From positions 2,170,124 to 2,234,123 of the forward strand of contig PCDI01000005.1 in the NCBI GenBank assembly GCA_002778195.1: DNA of 64,000 nt, given 5' to 3'. The translations under genes and the position numbers were made by a program. The notes beneath the pieces are model-generated. The model was given only the letters and a program-made list of their open reading frames with translations. It was not told the DNA's origin and made no database searches. This DNA comes from Raffaelea ambrosiae (Eukaryota; Ascomycota; Sordariomycetes; Ophiostomatales; Ophiostomataceae). Shown here piece by piece: positions 1-10,600 of this stretch (position 1 is its first letter; each line of letters begins with the position of its first letter).

Positions 1-28
1 GGGGGGGGGGGGGGGGGGGGGGGGGGGG
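1..28. other. Poly-G run at sequence edge
   Basis: The first 28 bases are all G and directly abut the first intron of the neighbouring gene. Similar G runs containing an N occur at about 45,073-45,087 and 63,444-63,463. This is most simply read as a low-quality contig end, not as biology. Confidence 0.8.
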
Positions 29-39
29 CTGCGTCTTAC

Positions 40-212
40 AGCGCATTCAGGGCAGGGTCCTGGCGGCCCAGGTCGCGAAAGTCGACGCGCTCCTTGTAGA
101 GGTCGCGGTAGAAGGCCTCTCCCTTGGCCGACGGCTGGGACGGGAAGCGAATGTCGCGCAGCGGCCCGTCCTCGATTGTCCGCTGTCGCTTGTGTCGCTT
201 GGTGGCGTCCAT
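40..212 (-). CDS. METTL16-type RNA m6A methyltransferase, first exon only (partial)
   Basis: The ATG at 212 opens a basic N-terminus (MDATKRHKRQRT) followed by FYRDLYKERVDFRDLGRQDP. That motif resembles the start of the fungal METTL16/RlmF-like family, which methylates U6 snRNA and other structured RNAs in the nucleus. The family places a Y..V.DF..L..QDP helix just before the SAM-binding domain. The exon ends at 40 in a good donor (GCGCT then GTAAGA), leaving the reading phase open, and the rest of the gene would lie beyond the G run at the edge. Only about 57 residues are visible and no catalytic NPPF motif can be checked, so the call rests on the N-terminal motif. A GTG codon further upstream is open but is not needed as a start. 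Confidence 0.6.
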
Positions 213-1091
213 GACGGAGGTGTGTCGCAAAAGAAAAAGAAAAAGAAAAAGAAGAAAGGCTGGCACGTGTGGCGGAGTTTGGGACAGCCTTTTGGGGAGT
301 TCAGCCCTGTAAACTATTAACTAGTTAGTTAGTTAACAACTCTTTCATGCGGGAACCCAGCCCGCCCAATCAAAGAACACCGTTCAAAAGAAGCACCAGC
401 CTGGCCCCATGCACAACACAGGACGGCCTGGACACGGCCCCGACACGTTCGGTATCGAGCGAGACGAGATAGCAAGCGTGTAATAGGATCCAGCCCCCCA
501 TTGTCCACTGGATTGGGTGTCTTGGCTGCAAGGCAACCAACGTCTACACAGAACCAACCCAACCACCGAAACCGTGCGATCAGTTACTACTTGACTGCTG
601 TCTTTCATCATGGACCACACGAGCCCCAACCAAGCGAACCCGGCCGTCCCCCAACATGCCCTTGCTCGCAGCCTGGCCGACGCCGGCGTGAGCACGAGAC
701 ACGTTCCCCGGCCGCTGCTCAAACAGGCCGACGCTGAGGCGGAAAGGCGTGCTGTCCACGTCTACAACGCGACCCGGTCGGGGCAAGCGCAGAAGGGATG
801 GCCCGAAGGCACAAAGGACAGTCTTGGACGGTGCCGACACAGACGCCGCGCGACCTTTGCTGGTGGGGGGGAGGGGGGGAAGCACGGAAGGCCCATAGTT
901 TCACATTTACAGGACGTCTGCTTTTTTTGTTGTTGTTGTTGTTGTCCTGATATACGAGGAATTCTCTGAGAATCGTTTCTTCTTTTTTTTTTCTTCTCTG
1001 TTGTCTGGGTCGAGGAATTCTCCCAGAATCTGTTTCTTCTGTTTCTTTTTCCTTCAAGACTACACCGTGGTCTCCTTCGTAGACAGTTTGT
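213..1091. other. Intergenic, no gene recognised
   Basis: This is the promoter side of the METTL16-like gene. It holds AG-rich and CT-rich simple tracts (near 230-255 and 930-1,055) and several overlapping short open frames with no family resemblance. The phrase GAGGAATTCTC recurs at about 956 and 1,012. Nothing else is supported. Confidence 0.6.
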
Positions 1092-1398
1092 CTAGTCCGA
1101 GAATGCGATGCCATGACTCACCAGATACTGCTCGTATTCCAGCCTGTAGGCGTCGCTGGTGATGAACTCGGCCAGGGCCCCGGCCAGCGCACCACCCACC
1201 GCGTGTGTCTTGCGCGAATCCCACAAAGAAGCATATGTTGAAGCCGCCGCGTGCCGGCGCCCGGAAGCTCTGGCAGGGCTGTCCGTCGCGATACACCGAC
1301 GCTAGCTGGCAGACAGCATCCGGGTCGATGGAGGCCACGAATGCTGCTTTCTGGGCTGCGAGTTGCTCATACGTGAGAGGATACCACTCCGAAGCCAT
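1092..1398 (-). pseudogene. Aminoglycoside-phosphotransferase-like relic
   Basis: The ATG at 1,398 starts a frame reading MASEWYPLTYEQLAAQ, then DPDAVCQLAS and GGFNICFFVGFAQDTR. The DAVC-LAS and GGFN-CFFV-F phrases are typical of the N-lobe of fungal APH/choline-kinase-like proteins. In intact relatives a W-V-R strand follows at once. Here RWVVRWP is present but in a different frame, so a one-base shift interrupts the gene near 1,200. No Brenner (HGD-like) motif or DFD catalytic loop follows. In the third frame an open stretch (GGALAGALAEFITSDAY) runs to a stop at 1,092. The piece is far too short for a kinase and is best read as a truncated, frameshifted relic. A small unrecognised multi-exon gene is the alternative. 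Confidence 0.4.
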
Positions 1399-1795
1399 GG
1401 CGACTACAACGGAAGAGGGAAGAGACTCGGGAAACGAAAGAAAGGGAAAAAATTGGGAACCCACACCAAACGATATCTTCAAGCGAGTCAAGCACTCGAT
1501 GGGTACGAGAAAGAGGCTCTTTATTTTTCCAAAATCCCAAGGCTTCCCAACGACGACCAGCCACATAATGTGCAAGGCGCCACAGAGACACGGCAGGCCA
1601 GGCCAGGCCAATCAGTCGACCAGCAACACAACCCTGGCTGAAAACAGACTTCCTTCTTTCGACCCCAACAGGGGAAACATGTTTCAAAGCCCAGCGACGG
1701 AAGCAGGGACCCATGAACAAAGAGCAGACCCCCCCCCACGCACACACTCAGGGGCGACCATACCCCACTCTAGCTTGGGACAGAAAACAAGCCCC
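1399..1795. other. Intergenic, 3' side of the beta-glucosidase gene
   Basis: Short gap holding the likely 3' UTR of the GH3 gene and the promoter side of the APH-like relic. No gene is seen. Confidence 0.6.
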
Positions 1796-4199
1796 CTACA
1801 CAACATCAAATGTCCCCTGCAGACGCAGGTCCCGGCTGCTCGCCCCGACATGCACCGTAAACGTGCCCGCGGGCACCACCCACCCCCGCGCGCTGTCCCA
1901 GTAGCTGACGTCCTTGCGCCGCAGCGTGAACGTCGCCGTGCCCGACGCCCCGGCCGCCAGCTGGAGCTTGTCGAAGCCGCGGAGCTGCTTCGGCGGCGTG
2001 GCGGCTGCCCCACCACCCGCGGGGAAGGACAGGTAGAGCTGGGGCACTTCGGCGCCGGCGACGGCGCCGGTGTTGGTGATGGTGCAGGAGACGGAGCCGA
2101 TGGTGTCGAAGAGGTCGGCCTGGCCGCCGGGGATGACGGGGCCGGTGGCGGGGCCGGACTTGGCGGAGGCGGAGATCTGGATGTCGGCGAAGGAGAAGTT
2201 TGTATAAGCTGGGGGAAGGGTGTGTTAGCCAGACTCTGGAATAAGGAAAAGGAAGAGGAAAACTAGAGAAAATCAAAGAAAAAAAGAAAAAAAGAAAAAA
2301 GAGGAAAAAGGAGGGAAAAACAACAGGAAAAAAATCAAACGAAAAAAGAAGAGAACAAAAGGAGCAGAAACAAAAGGAAACCCACTTACACAGCCCATAG
2401 CCAAACTCGTACCGCGGCGCCACTCCCTTCTCGTCAAAGTGCCGGTAGTCCACGTACAGCCCCTCGCCGAAACTGTCCGCCGCCCCCCGCGCCACCGCCG
2501 TCCCGTAGTCCGCCGCCGCCTTGCCGATCGTGTACGGCAGCTTGCCCGACGGCGCCACCGCCCCGTACAGCACGTCCACCAGCGCGTTGCCGCTCTCCTG
2601 GCTCGGCAGCCCCGCCCACACCACCGCCCGCACGCCCGCGTGCGCCAGGATCGACTCCAGCACGACCGGGCCCACGCTGTGCACCACCACCACCGTGTTC
2701 GGGTTCGCCGCCGCCACCGCCGCCACCAGCGCGTTGCCGCCGTGCCACGGGTCCAGGTCGTTGCGGTCGCCCGCCACCCGCTCCACCGTGATGTAGCCCT
2801 CGCCCGAGTCCGCCGTCAGAAACACCACCGCCGCGTCCGCGCCCTGCACCGTGCTGGCCACGTTGGCACTGCTGTCGCTGCTGGACAGGCTCAGCGTCGT
2901 GCCGTCCGCCGCCGCCCGCGCCCGGAGCGCGTCGTACGGCGCCACCAGGTACGGGTAGCTGGCCGTGCCGCTGCCCCACCCCATGCCCAGCGCCCCCGTG
3001 TTGCAGCCGTGGTCCGTGCAGCTGTTGATCCCCTGCGGGTTGGCCACGGCCGCCGAGCCGACGACGGCGATCTTGCCCGGCCGGCGCAGCGGCAGCAGGC
3101 CCTGCTCGTTCTTGAGCAGCACGATGCCGTCGCGCGCCACCGCCCGCACGTTCTCCTTGTGGGTGCCCTGCACGTTGGCGCGCAGGTTGACGGCCGGGTA
3201 CCCCGGCTGGTCCTGGCCCACCAGGTACCAGGCCGCCAGCACGCGCGTGGCCATGTCGTCGAGGCGGGCCCGCGACACCTGCCCGCCGCTGACGGCGCTG
3301 CCCAGCTGCGGGCCCCACAGGATGGTCTTGCCGTTGTAGTCGCTGCCGGGCATGGTCATGTCCAGGCCGCCGTTGGCCGCCCCGGCCGTCGTGTGCTGCG
3401 CGTTCCAGTCGCTCATGACGTAGCCCCGGAAGCCCAGCTCCGTCTTGAGCACGTCGTTGAGCACGTGGCTGTTCTCGCACGCCCACGACCCGTTGATCTT
3501 GTTGTACGAGCACATCACCGACGCCACCCCGCCGTGCACCGCCTCCGCAAACGGCCACAGGTACAGCTCGTGGAACGTCCGGTCGTCCGCGTTGCTGCTC
3601 ACCGTCTCCCGGTTCAGCTCCTGCTCGTTCAGCACAAAGTGCTTCGCGCACGCCTGGATCCCCGACGTCTGCATCCCCTGCAGCGTCTCCACCATTGCCG
3701 TCCCCGTCAGGTACGGGTCGGGCCCGAACCCTTCCCAGTTGCGCCCGCCCTCCGCGTTCTTGCCCAGCGGCCCGCCCACCGGCCCCAGCAGCACGTGGAT
3801 CCCGCTCGCCTTGGCCTCCGCGCCCATGTACTGCCCGCGCTGCCGCATCAGGCTGCGGTCCCACGTCGCCGCCGCCATGATGCCCGGCGTGAACGCCGTC
3901 ACGCTCGTCCCGTACCGGATCCCCAGCGGGCCGTCCTGCAGGCACAGCTGCGGGTACCCGATGCTGCCAATGGCCGGCGTGTTGCCCACGCAGGGGCCCT
4001 TGTTCCAGCCCACGCCCGTCACCATGTTGATCTTGTCGTTCTGTGAGAGCTTGCCCAACGCAGCACTGGCCTTGGTGTACGCCGCGTCCCAGTCCCAGGG
4101 GCTTGCGTCCGCGTCGGCGTGTGCCTGGCCCGGCACAGGCAGCACAGCAGCGGCTGCCAGCAGGAGAGACTGCAGGAGAAGCGATGTTGTCGGGGCCAT
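1796..4199 (-). CDS. Secreted GH3 beta-glucosidase (Cel3A-like)
   Basis: Two exons, 4199-2390 and 2208-1796, give 740 residues, close to the 744 of Trichoderma Cel3A. Residues 1-27 are a signal peptide, so the enzyme should be secreted to hydrolyse cellobiose and short beta-glucans from the non-reducing end. The N-terminal GH3 barrel has the KHF substrate-loop motif at 186-188 and the nucleophile Asp264 in VMSDWNAQ. The second domain carries the probable acid/base Glu467 in DSGEGY. A C-terminal fibronectin-like domain follows. The 181-base intron (GTAAGT...CAG) is fixed by the restored junction FGYGLSYTNFSF, a canonical GH3 motif. The start is the ATG directly ahead of the hydrophobic leader; the frame stays open further upstream but has no conserved sequence. 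The intron contains a long A/G-rich stretch. Confidence 0.95.
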
Positions 4200-4636
4200 G
4201 GCTGGATGTTTTGGTTCGTTCTTTTGCTGTCTTGGATGATGGGCGGAATGCCACGATCCGGAATCCGAGACGAGAGGCCAAAGGCAAAAAGGCAAGGACA
4301 GGGAGAGCGTGCAAGCCAAAGGGACAAAGGATGGAAAGGTCAACACAAAGAGGAGAAAAGATGGAAAGATGGACACACAAGGACAAAAGCAGAGACAAAT
4401 CAGCCGACAGAAGAAACAGAAGAGACAGGACCGGCCAAGCAAAAGAGCAGAGAGGCCTCGCAATCTTCTCTCATCTGGTGCGCCAGTTGCACGGATCGGT
4501 CATGAGGATGGATGCCCAACAGCACAGAACTCGATTCGTCGGGGGTTCGCGTTCTCGTCTTTCTCGTCCAGTCTTCTTCGGTCGTCTGTGCAGCTCTAGC
4601 CAGCAGCTCCCGCTTACCCTGAATGGCCCACAACGA

Positions 4637-4650
4637 GCTCTTATAAGAGC
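4637..4650. promoter_or_regulatory. 14-bp perfect palindrome with TATA-like core upstream of GH3
   Basis: GCTCTTATAAGAGC is a perfect inverted repeat about 440 bases upstream of the beta-glucosidase ATG. Its centre, TTATAA, could serve as a TATA element for a long leader or as a dimeric regulator site. The role is inferred only. Confidence 0.35.
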
Positions 4651-5881
4651 ACCGCACCACCCCATTGTCTCATTTACCCTCCCCCTCCGTCCTTCTCGCA
4701 CACGGGCAAGACTTCCCCCACCCGGTACGAGCAGCATAGCATGGTGGTGTTGAGACGGGTCAAGGAAAAAAAAGACCGGGCAGCGTTATGGCTTGTGCTT
4801 GCTGCATTCTCCCTGTGCCCCTTCTTGGCTCATTTGGGATGCTAATCAGTCAATGAAATGAAAACAGACGAAACGGGCGAAGCAAGGGGAGAAAATAAGA
4901 GAGAGAAAAAGGTACGCCCAACATCCGAATGGATTTTGCGGGGACGGCACGGCAAAGAAGGCGACCTGGAGGAGCAAGACAGATGAGCAGAGACCAATAA
5001 GAGCGAAAAGACCAAAAAAGAGAGGAAGAAGAAGAATCCAATAGGACCAAGAGGACGACCAAAAGGGGACGAAGAGGGGATGGGCGAGCAGACTCCGGTT
5101 AGCAATACAGTGTGCAGTCACAACAACAAAACAAGGCGAACGAGTCTGCAATCAAGACAACAACGTGGTCTGAGTGGCCAAGACAGCAGCCAAGAAACGC
5201 CGTTTATTCGTGTAAGTGTGTACTTCGAGTGTGTGTGCTCTGAAGACGTTTGTTGGGACACATGTTCCAAACCAAACAGGAGAGCAACAGGAGAGCAACA
5301 AGAGAGCAACAGTCCCGTTTTCCCTCTCCTTCTCTCCATTTTCTTTTGCCTCTCTTCTTTCGTACTTCCTTGGTCCTTTCTCCCCTCTTCGCAGCAGATC
5401 GTATACTTGAATTTGCCCCCCCAAAATGCTTCCTTGTTGCTGCAATTTAAGGCAGCACGGCCCGGACGGTTCTTCCGCGTCGCTTTTGTCTTTTGCCGGC
5501 TACCAAATAATATGCTTGATTTGTTTTTGGGCGTGCGTTTCTGTCGAGCCCCTTACTTTCTGTCCCATGCTTTGTCCCATGCTTCTCCGTGCTGCGGATT
5601 GTCCGTTTTGGGCCGAAACCCCAATCAATTCGGCGCGAAGTGCCGCGAACGCTGTCGTTGGCTGGTTCTGCCCCTCCCCTTTCCGTCTGGTCCTTTCCGA
5701 GTATTCTTGTGATGTTGCTGACCAATTTCTGTGGTCTCGTGGTACGGTCGCATCGAAACACACGGTCGCTCGTGCTGTCCTCTTCGTATGGAAGATCGGG
5801 AAATCGTCGAGAACCGTCGAGAACAAAACGGCGCGTACAACGTCTAGCAACCGACCGCCTTGCCTCGTCATTGTGTCCTCT

Positions 5882-5975
5882 GTGCTCACGACCGTGCTCA
5901 CGATCGTGCTCACGATCGTGCTCCCTGTCCTTGCTCCCGTGCCCACGATCGTGCCCACTGTCCTCGCTCTCGTCC
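5882..5975 (+). repeat. Degenerate tandem repeat, about 12 bp unit
   Basis: The unit GTGCTCACGATC repeats three times with minor changes and then decays into GTGCCCACGATC-like copies up to about 5,975. It lies downstream of the nucleotidase stop codon. Confidence 0.7.
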
Positions 5976-6054
5976 TCCCAATAGCCTTCCAGCTCTCCGC
6001 GCTCTTGTCCTCATGCTTGTCCACTTGTCCACTTGTCCTCTTGTATGCACTCTC

Positions 6055-7176
6055 TTAATTCTCCCCAAGCAGGTCCGTCCGCCCTTGTGCCCGTAGCACG
6101 TCGTGCACAGCCGCAAGCACCCGTCCGTGCACGTCTGCTGGTGCCGCCACGAACCCAAAGTTGCCCGTGAGGTGCCGCCCTGCCAGCAGATCCAGCGGCT
6201 TGCCGTCCACATCGGTGACGCGCCCGCCCACTTCCTCAAACAGCAGCATGGCGCCCGCGTGGTCCCAGATCTTGGCATGCCGCGTGCGCGCGTGATACAC
6301 CCACACCGTCATGTTGGCCAGGCCCAGCGCCAGCGCCGACCACCGCGGCACCCACCCCAGCAGATCGCTCCCCGGAAACGGCACGCCCAGGCGGGCGGCA
6401 ATGGCTTCGTGCACGTCGTCGAGCGCCGACTGCTGCATCGAGTGGAATGTGACGGGACGGAGCACGCCTCCCGGCGCGGTCAGGCCGTGCTTGTCCAGCT
6501 TGCGCACCGTTTGGCTGTTGCCGGCGTTCTCCCCAGCCTGAGGCGACGGTACAAAGAGAGGCCGCACGTACGTGCCGTGGCCCTGCACGGCAAACAGCAG
6601 GCTGCCACGCCCCGTTGGGTCGACGGAGGCATTGTTGACCGTGCCGTCCGCCTCGAGCGACTTGCCCTCGGGCGACATCAGCGGGCAGGCGACCACGGCC
6701 ACGGCCTGCTGGCCGTCCACAAGCAGACACACGTTGATGGCGTACATCTCACGCTGCACAAACGTCTTGGTGCCATCGATGGGGTCGAACACCCACACGC
6801 GGCCCTTGCGCGGTGCCGCCTGACACCGGTCGATCATGTCGCACAGGTCGTCTTCAGACGAAGGCGCCGTGCAGAGCGGCGCGCCATCAGAGGCCGCCTT
6901 CTTCACCAGCTCCCACACACGCCCACGCAGCACCGCATTGCTGCGCAGAGCGTCGGCGTCCTCCTCGCCGACAAACCCGTCCTCGGGGAACGCGTGGTGC
7001 AGCGATGCCGTCAGCAGTGCCTGGATGGCAAAGTCGCCCACAGTGACCGGCCCCAGGTTGTCGTCCTTTTCCACTGTGCCCTTGTCTTGGTCTGGCAGCA
7101 CAGCCTGGCTGAGTCGTGCCGCCTGCTCGACCACGCCGATGGCCACCTCCAGCTCGCGGCGGTAGGGGCTGTCCAT
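6055..7176 (-). CDS. Inositol-monophosphatase-family 3'(2'),5'-bisphosphate nucleotidase
   Basis: A single exon of 373 residues starts at the ATG at 7,176; the open frame upstream is not conserved. The lithium-sensitive, Mg-dependent phosphatase signature is clear: GEED at 70-73, VFDPIDGTKTFV at 129-140 (metal-binding acidic residues) and WDHAGAMLLFEEVGG at 304-317. The long insert between these motifs and the length fit the Met22/Hal2 branch, which hydrolyses the PAP produced during sulfate assimilation to AMP. It should be cytosolic, and no targeting signal is seen. A general inositol monophosphatase is less likely given the size. The family call is firm; the exact substrate is inferred. 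Confidence 0.85.
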   Translation of the reverse strand: MDSPYRRELEVAIGVVEQAARLSQAVLPDQDKGTVEKDDNLGPVTVGDFAIQALLTASLHHAFPEDGFVGEEDADALRSNAVLRGRVWELVKKAASDGAPLCTAPSSEDDLCDMIDRCQAAPRKGRVWVFDPIDGTKTFVQREMYAINVCLLVDGQQAVAVVACPLMSPEGKSLEADGTVNNASVDPTGRGSLLFAVQGHGTYVRPLFVPSPQAGENAGNSQTVRKLDKHGLTAPGGVLRPVTFHSMQQSALDDVHEAIAARLGVPFPGSDLLGWVPRWSALALGLANMTVWVYHARTRHAKIWDHAGAMLLFEEVGGRVTDVDGKPLDLLAGRHLTGNFGFVAAPADVHGRVLAAVHDVLRAQGRTDLLGEN

Positions 7177-7624
7177 TTCGTGTGCTGTGATGAATGCGTG
7201 CGGACGAGTATGATGGAGGTCAAGAAGGTGGGGATTGTAGAGTTTTGAGTCAAAATGTGTGTGTTGTCGAGATTGCTGGCCGGGGATAAAAATCGTTCGA
7301 GTCCTCCATCTATCGGCCGAGACCGGTGCGAGACGCATGCACGACTACAACACAAAAGATAGACAATGCTAAATGCCTTGAAAAAAGGTATCCAAAAAAT
7401 GTATAACACTATGCCACCATGGAACTATGAATATATACAAAATAAAATGCGGACAAAAAAAATACAACACTCCAAAGTCATCATGAATCATACATAACGT
7501 AAGACACAAAGACTAAGAAATCTAGAGCGATACTGCTGAACCGGTTGCGCCAGGACCACGGGGTATCTTAGAAAAACATGGTGAGGAAATAGAATACGAG
7601 TCGAGCTAGAATCATACCAAAAAA
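7177..7624. other. Intergenic between nucleotidase promoter and sirtuin 3' end
   Basis: AT-rich compared with its neighbours. It should hold the promoter of the nucleotidase and the 3' UTR of the sirtuin. A GTTCGAGTCC phrase at about 7,289 resembles a tRNA B box but has no cloverleaf around it. Confidence 0.55.
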
Positions 7625-10600
7625 TCAATGGCGGCGACTGTCACGACGGACTGTTGTCCTGGACGACTCGTGGGCTTCGCGCCTCAGCTGGTCAGCACAA
7701 CCCCACTCCTGCGGCCACGGTGGAGGATACCCGTACTGATTCATCAGGGGGTCCTGGAAAAAGAATGCCTGGTTGTTGCCTCTCAGAGGCAGGTGTGGAA
7801 ATAGCTGTCTGATCGGCGGAAGGGGAGTGGATGCTGATGAGGCAGCAGATGCAGTAGCAACATGCGCAGATGCAGCACCACCATGCGCAGATGCAGCACC
7901 ACCAACAGGAACGCCAACATTTGTCACCCGTGCTGTCGGAGCAATACCGTAGAACTCGGACGGAGCCATCCTATGCTTGCTTCCCGCCTTCCACGGCTGC
8001 TGCACATGCGCGTGCTGGCCAGCTGGCATCGGCGCGGGTTCCAACGCGGGCAAAGCGCCCATCGACTTGGGTCGTGGTCTGGGTGGTGCTGTCTGTACTG
8101 CCTGCGGCACCTGTGGCGCCTGTAGCGCCTCTGCTGCCTCTGCTGCCTCTGCTGCTTGTTGTGGCGCCGCCTTTGGCTTGCGCTGGCTATGTCCACCAAT
8201 AGGCGACACCTCCTTCCCATCGAAAAATTTCTTGGTCCGCCTCCTCCTGGGGTTGGCCTTGACAGCCGACAGGATCGAGTAGTCTTCGGGAGGAACAGAG
8301 GAGATAGATGCTGCTGCCGGGTGTTGATCTACATTCATAGGGGCATCGACAAGAATGCCCACAGGAATGCTCGCCGAAGCACGCACGGGAGCACTCGTCT
8401 GAACAGAGCCTGCAGGAGCAGCCTCCACAAGGACAGTGTTCTCTTCTGCTGCCTGCACAGGAGGCCCATCCGAAGCAACGGTCTCCACCATAGACAAAGG
8501 ATGTGCAGAGGGCATATGCACATGCCCGTCCTGATTTTCCGCCGTCGACAGGTGCTCTGTCGATGTTGTCGTCTCCAGATCTGCTGGCGCCGAGTGTCGC
8601 GGTTTCCGCCGCCCGGTCGCCCGAGCAATCTTCCGCCCAGACAGGCCCTGTGGCGGACGACCCGAGATGTGGGCCAGCTCCTGCATGATCTTGTACACGA
8701 CGAAAGCCCCGTTGGCAGTGTCGTCGCGTACAGCTGCCGGTCGCTTCGCGTCTGGCTTGGCAACCCGGCCTCTGGCCTTCTTTTTGGGCTTGGCCTCGGA
8801 CTTTTGATTCGGTTTGTCGGTGTCGGCACTGGCACCGGCGTTGGCATCAATATCTGTATCAGCACTGGCTTCGACACTAGCTTCGGCATTGGCTTGAGCA
8901 TTGGCTTGAGCATTGGCTTGAGCATTGGCTTGAGCATTGGCTTCAGCGTTGGCTTCAGCATTGGCTTGAGCATTGGCTTCAGCGTTGGCTTCAGCATTGG
9001 CTTGAGCATTGGCTTCAGCATTGGCTTCAGCATTGGCTTCAGCATTGGCTTCAGCATTGGCTTCAGCATTGGCTTCAGCATTGACTTCAGCATTAGCTCC
9101 AGCATTGGCTTCAGCATTGGCTTCAGTACTAGTTGCAGCATTGGCGTCGGCGTCGGCTTCTGCGATCTCGTCCTTTGCTTTCGACTTTCTCGGTTTCCTC
9201 GGCTTCTTCGCTTTCTTAGTGCTCTGTGCATTTGCTGTGCACTCTGCTTCCCCTGGCTTCGCAGCGAGGTCTTCTTTTTTCTTCTCCTCTTCTGTCTCTT
9301 TCGGTTGCTCAACTCCACTCATTGTTGAGTCTTCATTCGCCGGTGGCCCCTGGCTTGCACCTCCTTCTTCCACCTTGATCTCTTTCTTCGTAGCTTCTTT
9401 CCCGGCGTCATTGGAGCTCCCCCCCATCTGTGTGCCTTCGCTGCTCTTCCGCTTGCCCTTGCCACCACCGCCCAGGCTCTTTCTCTTCTTTTTCGGCTCG
9501 TCCGCCACTGAACCAGGGGGCAGCCACAGAGCAGGCTTCTTCTCCTTGATGCTCTGCACCCACGCATCACAGTCCCATTGGACCCAGAAGTCGATGATGT
9601 CGCACCACACACTCTCTGGCGGCTTGGTGAAATTGACAAACACCACCTTGCCGCCTTTGCTATGGACGGACTTGGAAAACTCGCGAATCAACACCTTGAG
9701 GCCGTGCACCTTGAGACTCGTGCCCAAAATCAGTAGCAGGTCTGGCGCTAGTGAAATGTCGTGCTGCACAATGGGCGAGATCAAGTGCGCATTTGGGTGC
9801 TCCTCGCCATACAGGACAATGTCCGGCCGCAGCTTGCCGACTGCAAGCGCTCGCTTTCCGCGGCCCTCGCGCGCGGCCGTGGCACCTTCGCAGCGTGGAC
9901 AGCTCGGCTGTCGCCCAGAGAGTGTCTCGAACTCGCGGCCCTCCTCGTCCCATGGTGTGGTTTGGCCACAGCGGAAGCAGCGCAATTGACGGAGCGAACC
10001 ATGCAGGAAAACACATTCGACACCACGAAGGGTAGCCGGATCGTGCTTTGCTTGCGATTTGCTCGAGGCAGACTCCTTTTCTTTTGCGTTTGTCGATTCC
10101 TGCGGTGCTAGTGGGTCGTGGTTCGTGTCGTCGCCTTTGCTTTCAGCCGGTGCACTTTCGTCTTTCGAAGTTACAGAAAGTCCTGTTGAGGCCCTAGACA
10201 AGGAGCGTGCTGAAAACCGTCCCTTCCTGCCCGGGCCAAGCGTGAGACTTGTTGACAGGCCGACCTTCTCTTCTATTTCATCAATGTTCTGAGTATAGCA
10301 GCGAACGAGCTTGCCTGTGTCACGCAGATGCGAGATGAACTGGTGACTGCTTGTCGGCGTGACATCTCTGACTTTCTGTCGAAGGGTGGTGGCGAACGTG
10401 TAGAAGACCGACGTTTTGACAGGATCGGCCCAGATGGACGCGTCAAACAGGTCGCGACCCTTCATGGTGGGCAGACTACTGATGCTGTTGAAAGACGACT
10501 GCGAGGACAGTGTCGGCTGCGACGAGCAAGGCGATTCGTCCGCCTCGGAGTCGGAGTCGGAGTCTGCCGACTGCGATGCTGAGGAAGACGCGCTAGAACG

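Larger units (their letters stand above)
4200..6054. other. Intergenic between GH3 promoter and nucleotidase 3' end
   Basis: The first kilobase is the GH3 promoter and leader. The region also has A/G-rich blocks near 4,850-5,080, a GAGAGCAACA-type short repeat near 5,278-5,312 and a 12-bp tandem repeat near 5,882. No open frame resembles a known family. Confidence 0.6.

Noticed and set aside
1..28. G28 considered as a telomere or G-quadruplex element
   Set aside because: Pure G without any TTAG interruption at the very sequence edge, matching other ambiguous G runs; treated as an assembly artefact.
2434..4398. Long open frames overlapping the GH3 gene in other frames and on the other strand
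   Set aside because: Arg/Gly/Ala/His-rich shadows of a GC-rich coding sequence with no motifs.
7285..7310. tRNA-like B box (GTTCGAGTCC)
   Set aside because: No A box, acceptor stem or anticodon arm can be folded upstream; it lies in a gene promoter.
8335..9318. Antisense and alternate-frame frames over the sirtuin minisatellite, including an apparent KPML repeat protein
   Set aside because: These simply reflect the 12-bp tandem repeat read in the other frames.
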